A stretch of DNA of 64,000 bases from Dactylis glomerata (taxonomy: Eukaryota > Streptophyta > Magnoliopsida > Poales > Poaceae). A program made the position numbers and the translations under genes. The notes beneath the pieces were generated by a model, which saw nothing but the letters and a program-made list of their open reading frames with translations, searched no databases and was not told the origin of the DNA. Below are positions 55,570 to 64,000 of this stretch, piece after piece; within the stretch, counting starts at the first letter, position 1, and the number at the start of each line of letters is the position of its first letter. The stretch lies in the NCBI GenBank assembly GCA_007115705.1, contig QXEO01000340.1, positions 1,442,990 to 1,506,989 on the forward strand, read 5' to 3'.

Positions 55570-57235
55570 TGATGCTCCAAGTGAACGTGGCAACAGACAG
55601 TCCTTGTGCGTGGTGAATGACCAGCCCGTTCGGAACCCCAAGAGGAAGGTATGATGAGTGCAGCAGCAAGTTTTCCCTCAGTTAAGAAACCAAGGTTTAT
55701 CGAACAGGAGAAGGGAGACGGTGACGACTGAAGGTGATGCGGACTGGCTTAGTAACACTTCAACAAGGGCGCCGTTAACGATACTTGTTGACTCGTCTTC
55801 GGCCAGTAGCAACGCGGAACCTGCACACGCACAAACAAATACTTTGTTCCCAACTTGCGATGAGGTTGTCAATCTCACCGGTTTGCTTGAAACAAAGGTT
55901 ATGAGTGTATCGAGTGGAAAACAGTAGTAATATGCGAGTAAAGTAAACAGTGCGGGAAAAGTAAACAGGTGATTGCAATATGATTAAAATAGGACCGGGG
56001 TCCACAGTTCACTAGTGGTGTCTCTCCATAGATAAAATAACATGCTGGGTAAACAAATTACAGTTGGGCAATTGATAGAATAAAGATAACGTGATATGTC
56101 AAGAAGATCACTATGAGATTCACTCTGGGCATTACAACAAAATACATAGACCGCCATCCAACTGCATCTATGACTAATAATCCACCCCCGGGGATATCAT
56201 CCGAACACCCTAGAAGTATTAAGTTGCGAACAACAGATAATTGCATTAAGCAAAGTGTGTAATGTAAACAAAGCATATGCCCTTGAGCATATGAATGTTG
56301 TTTTCTCCCTAGTAGCAACAGCACATCTACCACCTTAGAGGTTTCTGTCACTCCCCCAGGTGAAATAGAGACATGAACCCACTATCGAGCATAAATACCC
56401 CCTCTTGGAGTCACTAGCAACTACTCGGCCAAGATAGCTACTAACAACGGAGAGCATGCAAGATCATAAACAACATAGAGATAACAAAAGATATAATTCG
56501 GTACAGCAACTTAATCATAAACACCAATGTTCATCGGATCCCAACAAACCAACATCATAGAATTACATAACGGTGATCTCAATCATGTAGGGCAGCTCAT
56601 GAGATCTAAACACGAAGCACATGGTGGAGAAGACAACCATCTAGCTACTGCTATGGACCCATAGTCCAAGGTAGACTACTCACTCATCGCTCTGGAGGCA
56701 AGCATGGCGATGAAGAAGACCTCCGGTGGCGATTCCCCTCTCTGGCAGGGTGCCGGGAAGAGCTTCTGGACCCTCCCGATCTTCGGGTCGACGGCGGCAG
56801 CGGATCGCGATGTATTCTGGAAAACTGATCGGGCCTTAGGTTTTTCTCGTCAGGGGGTATATATAGGCGAAGGGGCGATGTCAGAGGAGGGACCACGCCC
56901 CCTCACACGGGGCTGGCGCGGCCAGGGGGGTGGCCGCGCCGCCCCTGTGTCTGGGGCCCACGTGGCCCCCCTCCGTCAGCTCTTCGGATGTCTGGAAGCC
57001 TCCCCTTGATATAAGACTTCAGGAACTTGTTTCGTCCAATTCCGAGAATATTTCCTGTGTATCACTTCTGAAATACAAAAACAGCAGAAAACAGGAAACT
57101 GGCACTGTGGCACTTCGTTAATAGGTTAGTTCCGGAAAATGTATAAAAGTACCACTAAGTGTAACGAAACAATAGGCAAATGGTGTAAAACAAGCATGGA
57201 GCATCAAAAATTATAGATACGTTTGAGACGTATCA
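55570..57235 (-). repeat. 3' LTR of M2
   Basis: On the minus strand it starts TGATACGTCTCAAACG (57235) and ends GGAGCATCA (55570). The GC-rich inverted repeat is at 56915-56923 and 56932-56940; the TATA box (tatatatagg on the minus strand appears as cctatatata) is near 56866. Confidence 0.93.
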
Positions 57236-59821
57236 AGCATCCCCAAGCTTAACTCCTGCTCGTCCTCGAGTAGGTAAGTGATAACAAAGAATAATTTTTG
57301 AGGTGACATGCACCTACACAATCTTGATCATATATGTAAGCATTGGTGAGCTGGGATCAATAGAACTTAAAACATGGGCATGAAAGATATAATCATGACA
57401 ATAAGAACTTAGCAACCATGTTGTAAACATTGAAATGAACACAAACAAAAGATCATGATAATGAAACAATGAAAGTCAAACGTGTGTTCAAATCATAAGG
57501 AAAAACATACAAAAGGTTTTCAGCTTGTCCTTCAAAGAGAGCAAAACATAAATGCATAGGACACCTCAAAGTTTAAGAGGGCGACTAGATACAAATAATT
57601 TAAGAACAAGTGAAACCAACAATATGAATCAATCAATGAACTTTGGGACAATGCATATCACACTAAGAATGACAACTATGCTCTCTTAATGGTGCATAAA
57701 GAAAGAAGGTGGTGACTCAACATAAAAGTAAAAGAAAGGCCCTTCGCAGAGGGAAGCAGTGATTTAAACATGTGCTAGAGCTTTTCATTTGTAAAACAGA
57801 GAGATAAAACTTGATTTTGAGAGGTGGTTGTCTTTGTCAACGACTGGCAATGGGGTTCTTACTATCTTCCATACAAAAATAAAGCAAGTTTTTGAGAGAG
57901 AGATTGGCACTTCGTGCTCTTTTTATAAAACTTGGCACTCCTCCCCACCTTTTCCTTTCACATACCATGGCTAACCGATTCCATCGGGTGCCCACCAACA
58001 TTCACATTCTTTGGAGGAGTGCCTTTTTTTCTTTCTTTTTTTTCTCTTTTTTTTTCTTTTTGGAATAAGCAATATGGAAGATAGCAAATCCGACCACTAC
58101 GTCCCCATGAGCTGAAAACAGTGTCACAAAACGAGAAGTATTTTGAAGGTTTTTGAAAGGTAGCACACGAAAATTTTACTTTGGAATGGCTTACAAATAC
58201 CATACATAGGAATTTATAGTGGACACAATGGCAAACTTGGCTTTTAGGAGTTGGATGCATGAGTAGAGCTCATACTCAGTACAAGGCGAGGGCTAGCAAA
58301 AGACTGGGAGCGACCAACTAAGAGAGCAATAATGGCCATAATCATGCAAAGCGACAAAGCGACATTAAAAGAAGCATACGATGGCATCAAAAGTCAAAAA
58401 CTAAATGATCATGAAGGCTAATGGCGACTTTGTAAGAGTCTAACATGTGTGAGCATGCGCCAAGTCAACCCAAATAAAGCATCAAGGAGAAAACCAAAAT
58501 AATGCTTCCATACAATAAAAACAACGCATGATTTTTTCAAAGGCTCATTAAGCAATCTCAGTTATTTGAGACACGTCATGCTACAGCAAAACCACTAAGC
58601 ATACTATCAAAAAGACATCAAGCATGACATGAAAAAGCCTAAGCCGCAGTCTACACAAGCTCCTTCTTGTACCACTATTTTGCACAAAGCTTTTTCTCTC
58701 TTCCAACACCATTTGAAATTTTTATAAACACCTCTTTTGATGAAAACCAATAAAGATCAGAGAAAAAATACACCTTGATGAAAAGATATGACAAGATCTG
58801 AACGCATATCAAGGCGAAAACGAAAACCAAAAGCAGTAGCAGAAAAAGATGAACGCTCGATTTTTAATAAGAGTGAAAACTAGAGCGTTCTTTGCAAATG
58901 AAAACGAGTACATCTCCTCCAAAGGGAAATTTGTTGGGGTCCAACCATTTATTGCAGCAAACAAACAAACTAAACAACCTAAGAAAACTAAAACAACTGA
59001 TGCTCCAAGAAAAACACATAGTGCATGAAGCAATAAAAATATAGTGTTTTGAAAGGTGACCTGATTTTTGCCGATGAAGAAGGGGTGCCTCGGGGGCATC
59101 CCCAAGCTTTGACGCTTGTACTTCTTGGATATTTCTTGGGGTGATGCATGGGCATCCCCAAGCTTGAGCTTTTGTCCATTCTTCAACTCATCTCATCATT
59201 CTCCATTCCCTACACTTGAAAACTTCCTTCATACAAAACTAAACACAATTCTATTAGCAACATTAGTGTAAGCATAAAATATATTCAACCTCTTTTAGCT
59301 TCAGGTTTCAACCCAAAACCACCACATATAAAGTATATACTACTGTAGCAACTTCCACAAGAGTTCCATGATCAAAAAGAACTCAAAAGAAAGTGATAAA
59401 GTGGCAAAAACAAATATTGGCAGAAATCTGTAAAAACTGAACAGCTGACAAAGGACAAATTTTTGAGGGATTTTCTGTTGCTCAAATAAAAAAGTGTTCA
59501 ACTAAGAAAAGTTTGGATATAACCTGGGGCATATGAACAAGAAATCGCAGGTCCAAAAGATAAACAGAGAATTTTTTACGAATTTTTACGGTGCAGCACC
59601 GAAAACAGTTTCAGGACAGCAATAACCCCAAATCTTTACCTCACTCAAATTAGAGGCTTCTCTTAGCACAAAAACGAAATAAACAAGATAAGGAGCAGTC
59701 ATTACAGTAGTAATGACTTCCAAGACTCAAATAAAAGAAAAAGTACTGAAAGAAAACATTGGGTTATCTCCCAAGAGTGCTTTTCTTTAACGCCTTTGAG
59801 CTAGGCGCAGAAAATTGCGAA
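57236..59821 (-). other. 3' UTR of M2
   Basis: Same layout as the A2 3' UTR, including the T/C-rich simple repeat at 58022-58063 and the two purine-tract-like motifs near 59096 and 59151. The tract used is 57236-57251. No gene is supported. Confidence 0.78.
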
Positions 59822-60689
59822 TCAAGTAATATCAAGAGATGAAGTGCTAGGATCAGCACGTGCCTTACGTCTCCCTTTCTTACCTTTGCTCTTGACTCTA
59901 GGAAAGACATGGTTATTGCAAGGTGGAGAGGTAAATGTTATATTGCCTTTTCCCACATCGATAACGGCGCCCAGGAGCTTCAGAATGGATCTTCCAAGTG
60001 TGATTTGTCCTTTTCCTACACATTCAATAACAAGATAATCAGTAGATATCATTCTTCCTAGGATTTTTTGTAAAGACTCCTTCAGCTATTCCAAGGGGAA
60101 ATATGGTGGCATTATTAGTAAGAAAAATTTCTTCTCCTCCCTCAGAAAGCTTCCAAAGGCTCAAAGATTCATAAACATCCTTTGGCATGAGACAAAATTC
60201 AGACATAATATCACAACGAGCATGAAAAGTTTCACCACTAATGGTGATTTTTATTGTAGGATACCAGCTCGAAGGTTCAGTATTTGTTGGCACATAATCA
60301 AAATGCTGGCGCAAAGTATTGTAGCAAGAACTCAAACTAGCAGTGTGAGTCTCAAGATTATTAAGTCTATTAAAAATGCTCACAAGAGAGGAATCAAAAT
60401 AGGTTGGCATGCTATAAATTGTAATCAACTTTTTAATAATATTGAAGGCTTGATCTCCATCACAATGAAGGAAATCTCCTTCTGCAGTAGCATCCAAAGC
60501 ATATCTATAACGAAGAGAAAGTCCAAAGTAAAAGCTACTAAGAAGCAAACTCAAAGTCATTTTAGGTTCAGTTTTTCCATGCCAATCATAAATTCTAGAC
60601 CAAGCTTCTTTAAAGCTTTCCTCATCTTTCTGCTTAAAGGTAAAGATCATGTCCGCGGGGGACATAGTAGCAGCAACTAAACTAGACAT
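59822..60689 (-). pseudogene. gag-pro: Divergent gag-protease ORF of M2, one frameshift
   Basis: The ATG is at 60689-60687. The first about 100 residues parallel the second half of the M1 gag domain (ESFKEAWSRIYDW for EYVAQAWERM, SSFYFGLSLRYRYALDATAEG for QTFYDGLNFSSRNLLDSAAGG). The protease-like part follows with FHARCDIMSEFCLMPKDVY where M1 has CHALCDLGASISIMPRKIY, so the catalytic D is kept but the following G is missing; GQITLGRSILKLLGAVID matches the second protease motif. The frame shifts by one near 60070 at a run of six A. With five A it would read through to SLDIT and stop. Loss of the DxG motif makes protease activity doubtful. Confidence 0.75.
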
Positions 60690-60850
60690 AATAAACTAAA
60701 AGCAAGGAAATAACAACTAACAAGGATTCTAATTTTTTTGGGTTTTTGATATAAAACAATGCAGGTAAAATAAAATAAAGTAAAGCAAAACAAATAACAA
60801 AGTAAAGAATGTGTGTGCGAAGAACTCCCCTCGCAGAAGTCTTCTCTCTT
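60690..60850 (-). other. Leader of M2
   Basis: Carries the leader phrases shared by A1, A2 and P (ggggagttcttcgcacacaca..., cccaaaaaaattagaatcc) between the PBS and the ORF. Confidence 0.7.
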
Positions 60851-60867
60851 CCCCGGCAACGGCGCCA
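60851..60867 (-). other. Primer binding site of M2 (Athila type)
   Basis: On the minus strand TGGCGCCGTTGCCGGGG, ten bases after the 5' LTR end; unmutated. Confidence 0.88.
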
Positions 60868-60877
60868 GAAAAATAGC

Positions 60878-62542
60878 TGATGCTCCAAGTGAACGTGGCA
60901 ACAGACAGTCCTTGTGCGTGGTGAATGACCAGCCCGTTGGGAACCCCAAGAGGAAGGTATGATGAGTGCAGCAGCAAGTTTTCCCTCAGTTAAGAAACCA
61001 AGGTTTATCGAACAGGAGAAGGAAGACGGTGACGACTGAAGGTGATGCGGACTGGCTTAGTAACACTTCAACAAGGGCGCCGTTAACGATACTTGTTGAC
61101 TCGTCTTCGGCCAGTAGCAACGCGGAACCTGCACACGCACAAACAAATACTTTGTTCCCAACTTGCGATGAGGTTGTCAATCTCACCGGTTTGCTTGAAA
61201 CAAAGGTTATGAGTGTATCGAGTGGAAAACAGTAGTAATATGCGAGTAAAGTAAACAGTGTGGGAAAAGTAAACAGGTGATTGCAATATGATTAAAATAG
61301 GACCGGGGTCCACAGTTCACTAGTGGTGTCTCTCCATAGATAAAATAACATGCTGGGTAAACAAATTACAGTTGGGCAATTGATAGAATAAAGATAACGT
61401 GATATGTCAAGAAGATCACTATGAGATTCACTCTGGGCATTACAACAAAATACATAGACCGCCATCCAACTGCATCTATGACTAATAATCCACCCCCGGG
61501 GATATCATCCGAACACCCTAGAAGTATTAAGTTGCGAACAACAGATAATTGCATTAAGCAAAGTGTGTAATGTAAACAAAGCATATGCCCTTGAGCATAT
61601 GAATGTTGTTTTCTCCCTAGTAGCAACAGCACATCTACCACCTTAGAGGTTTCTGTCACTCCCCCAGGTGAAATAGAGACATGAACCCACTATCGAGCAT
61701 AAATACCCCCTCTTGGAGTCACTAGCAACTACTCGGCCAAGATAGCTACTAACAACGGAGAGCATGCAAGATCATAAACAACATAGAGATAACAAAAGAT
61801 ATAATTCAGTACAGCAACTTAATCATAAACACCAATGTTCATCAGATCCCAACAAACCAACATCATAGAATTACATAACGGTGATCTCAATCATGTAGGG
61901 CAGCTCATGAGATCTAAACATGAAGCACATGGTGGAGAAGACAACCATCTAGCTACTGCTATGGACCCATAGTCCAAGGTAGACTACTCACTCATCGCTC
62001 CGGAGGCAAGCATGGCGATGAAGAAGACCTCCGGTGGCGATTCCCCTCTCCGGCAGGGTGCCGGGAAGAGCTTCTGGACCCTCCCGATCTTCGGGTCAAC
62101 GGCGGCGGCGGATCGCGATGTATTCTGGAAAACTGATCAGGCCTTAGGTTTTTCTCGTCAGGGGGTATATATAGGCGAAGGGGCGATGTCAGAGGAGGGA
62201 CCACGCCCCCTCACACGGGGCTGGCGCGGCCAGGGGGTGGCCGCGCCGCCCCTGTGTCTGGGGCCCACGTGGCCCCCCTCCGTCAGCTCTTCGGATGTCT
62301 GGAAGCCTCCCCTTGATATAAGACTTCAGGAACTTGTTTCGTCCAATTCCGAGAATATTTCCTGTGTATCACTTCTGAAACACAAAAACAGCAGAAAACA
62401 GGAAACTGGCACTGTGGCACTTCGTTAATAGGTTAGTTCCGGAAAATGTATAAAAGTACCACTAAGTGTAACGAAACAATAGGCAAATGGTGTAAAACAA
62501 GCATGGAGCATCAAAAATTATAGATACGTTTGAGACGTATCA
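60878..62542 (-). repeat. 5' LTR of M2
   Basis: Near-identical to 55570-57235. The GC-rich inverted repeat is at 62223-62231 and 62239-62247, and the TATA region is near 62168. The TSD CCGTT follows at 62543-62547. Confidence 0.93.
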
Positions 62543-62547
62543 CCGTT

Positions 62548-62731
62548 GCCGGGGAAAAAGAAGACTTCTGCAAGGGGAGTTTCGCACGCACATCCTTTAC
62601 TTTGTTTTAAGTTTTGCTTTACTTTATTTTTGCTTGCATCGTTTTATCAAAAATACAAAAAAAAATAGTTCCTTCTATAGTTGTTATTTTTGTTGGTCTG
62701 TTATTGTCTTGCTTTATCATGCTTTCTATCA
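62548..62731 (+). other. Rest of the PBS and leader of P
   Basis: GCCGGGG (62548-62554) completes the primer site. The leader then follows the A2 leader closely (aagacttctgcaaggggag, gttttatcaaaaatacaaaa, ttgttggtctgttattg). Confidence 0.8.
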
Positions 62732-63707
62732 ATGGTTGGTTTCAATGAAACTAAATCTTTTTGGCAAGGTGGGTTCACAGAAGAACAACAGAAATATTAT
62801 GAGGAACACCGCTTGTCACAAAAAAGGAAACACTTATGGGAACAAATTAATAGATTATATATCATTGCTAGAAACATGTGCTCTACTTATAATGTTACTT
62901 ATTATTTTGATAGATCTTGTTGTTGTAGGAGGTATAAACACCTCCCTTTTTAATGTGAGTATAATAATGATGTTACTATATCTTCTTATATTAATGGAAA
63001 TTATGACTTTTATGATGTGGAACAAATTGAAGAATTTATTGCTTGGAAGGGTGCATTCGAACTTGCTTATTTGCTTGAAAATACTGATGATGCACCTTAT
63101 AAATATGAGGTTTGTGATATACTTAAATTTTGCTTTGATAATTACAAGGAAGAAAATGACTATATTCTTAAATATCTTAATAGATGCTCTCCAACGGAAG
63201 AGACTAATGCCTTGAAGGAGCCTATGGAAGAAGACATTGCTGAAACTGGAAGCTCATTGGATGAAAAAGAGGAGAGTGATGATCAAGAGGAGGAAGAATG
63301 GAGTTACCCATGTCTACCTCCCAATAAGAGTAACTCTTTAACTAATACCTTATTTGATCGTCCTCCATGCTTAACAAAGGAGGGTGAGTGTGATATTTAT
63401 ATTGTTGAGTTTGTTCATGATGCTACTGAAAATTATTATGAGAGAGGAAAAGTATGGTTGTTGGAATTCTCATGTTACTAAAACACCTCTCTTTATATTG
63501 AAAGTTCCGAAGTTGCTCTTGTTTTATCTACCCATATTTGTGACTATGTGCTTCTTTGATTTATTTTCTTACAAGATTCCTATGCATAGGAAGTGGGTTA
63601 GACTTAAATGTGTTTTATATTTGCTCCTTGATGCTCTCTTTTGCTTCAATTCATATTTCTTATGTGAGCATCTTCTCAAATTACTGAGCCTAGGTCAAAG
63701 GCGTTAA
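62732..63707 (+). pseudogene. Second copy of the conserved A2-type ORF, in P
   Basis: The start ATG at 62732 corresponds to 16611 in A2, and the protein is nearly the same throughout. The frame is broken by TAA at 62951-62953 (CAA in A2, a C-to-T change), by one extra G near 63451 before the hydrophobic segments, and by a one-base loss near 63645. P has no solo LTR here, so it gives the uninterrupted arrangement: Cys cluster, acidic stretch (DEKEESDDQEEEE), then two hydrophobic segments around KIPMHRKW. Conservation between A2 and P, found in different nests, shows the ORF is a regular component of the family. Function unknown. Confidence 0.65.
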
Positions 63708-64000
63708 AGAAAAGCACTCTTGGGAGATAACCCATTGTTTTCTTTTCAGTACTTTTTTTTATTTGAGTCTTGGAAGTTATTACTAATATAATAACCGCTC
63801 TTCATCCTTTTTATTTCATTGTTGTGCCAAGAGAAGCCTCTAATTTGAGTGAGGTAAGATTTGGGGATGTTGCTGTCCTGAAACAGATTTCGGTGCTGCA
63901 CCGTAAAAATTCGTGAAAATTCTCAGTATATCTTTTTGACCTGCGATTTCTTGTGCATATGCCCCAGGTTATATCCAAACTTTCATTAGTTATACACTTT
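63708..64000 (+). other. Start of the 3' UTR of P
   Basis: Matches 17930-18225 in A2 (aagaaaagcactcttgggagataaccca, then gccaagagaagcctctaatttgag). The element continues beyond the window. Confidence 0.8.

Larger units (their letters stand above)
55570..62542 (-). mobile_element. Athila/Sabrina-type element M2, very young, non-autonomous
   Basis: 6,973 bp flanked by CCGTT. The LTRs 55570-57235 and 60878-62542 (1,666 and 1,665 bp) differ at about a dozen positions and one indel by eye, nearly all C/T or G/A transitions. On the minus strand it has the PBS, leader, one ORF related to gag-protease with a single frameshift, a 2.6-kb 3' UTR and a purine tract. No RT or integrase is present. Its recent arrival shows that enzymes able to mobilise it existed not long ago. 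Confidence 0.93.
38944..64000 (+). mobile_element. Athila/Sabrina-type element P, 3' part beyond the window
   Basis: P inserted into the M1 gag start (left TSD CCCAT, 38939-38943). The 5' LTR is 38944-40115 plus 55131-55548, and the internal region resumes at 62548 after M2. It carries the same ORF type as A2. G2 and M2 are nested inside it, both with clean TSDs, so P is older than either. Confidence 0.85.

Noticed and set aside
60060..60080. Programmed frameshift at the A6 run of the M2 ORF
   Set aside because: A -1 shift would lead to a stop; restoring the frame needs +1 reading. A simple extra A is the easier explanation.
1..64000. CRISPR arrays, tRNA or rRNA genes, bacterial-type operons
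   Set aside because: No regularly spaced repeats, cloverleaf candidates with A/B boxes, or rRNA cores were recognised. The sequence is plant nuclear DNA.

Overview
The window is nuclear DNA of a large-genome grass, most likely a member of the Triticeae (wheat, barley, rye or Aegilops type). The evidence is the density of nested LTR retrotransposons, the CTCCCTCCGT-type Stowaway MITEs, and the LTR classes present: CRM-like TGATGAGGACATCC, Athila/Sabrina-like TGATACGTCTCC with an Asp-type primer site TGGCGCCGTTGCC, and a Tat-lineage TGTCGGGGGG element. Only one convincing host gene is present: an intronless, 201-residue C2H2 zinc-finger repressor of the ZAT (C1-2i) type at 28398-29003.

Left block, 1-27671. 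The tail of a LINE (1-428) and a locally duplicated sequence lie beside a palindromic Mutator-like MITE (1556-1666 and 27332-27661, 10-bp target duplication). A CRM-like Ty3/gypsy element (1667-27326, TSD TATAG) is inserted in that MITE. It in turn hosts a 4.15-kb solo-LTR-like insertion in its 5' LTR (2021-6173, TSD AAATT) and an Athila-type element, called A2 here (7876-22117, TSD AAGCC), which splits its gag gene after codon 15. A2 carries a second Athila-type element, A1 (9470-16346, TSD CCTTC), inside its own 5' LTR, and a 334-bp solo LTR (17340-17673, TSD ATGGT) inside its ORF.

Middle block, 27672-32330. This is gene space: the ZAT gene with a Stowaway MITE just upstream of its TATA box, then several MITEs and short hairpins and otherwise unassigned AT-rich DNA.

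Right block, 32331-64000. A minus-strand Athila-type element M1 (gag-protease only) runs from 32331. A plus-strand element P (38944 to beyond the window) interrupts it just upstream of its gag start. P holds two insertions: a 15.0-kb Tat-lineage element G2 (40116-55125, TSD CCACT) in its 5' LTR, and a very young minus-strand element M2 (55570-62542, TSD CCGTT) in the middle of its primer binding site. G2 has gag-protease, pol with a second RNase H, and an antisense multi-exon gene with its own TATA box and intact splice sites.

Main biological point. The five Athila-type elements (A1, A2, M1, M2, P) share LTRs, primer site, leader and a long 3' UTR. Where it can be seen none has a reverse transcriptase, and they carry different central ORFs: an orphan 197-codon ORF (A1), gag-protease (M1, and a divergent form in M2), and a conserved ORF with a hydrophobic C-terminus (A2 and P). 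They look like a modular family of non-autonomous elements that share cis-acting sequences and depend on enzymes supplied elsewhere. No tRNA, rRNA, CRISPR or organellar sequence was seen.
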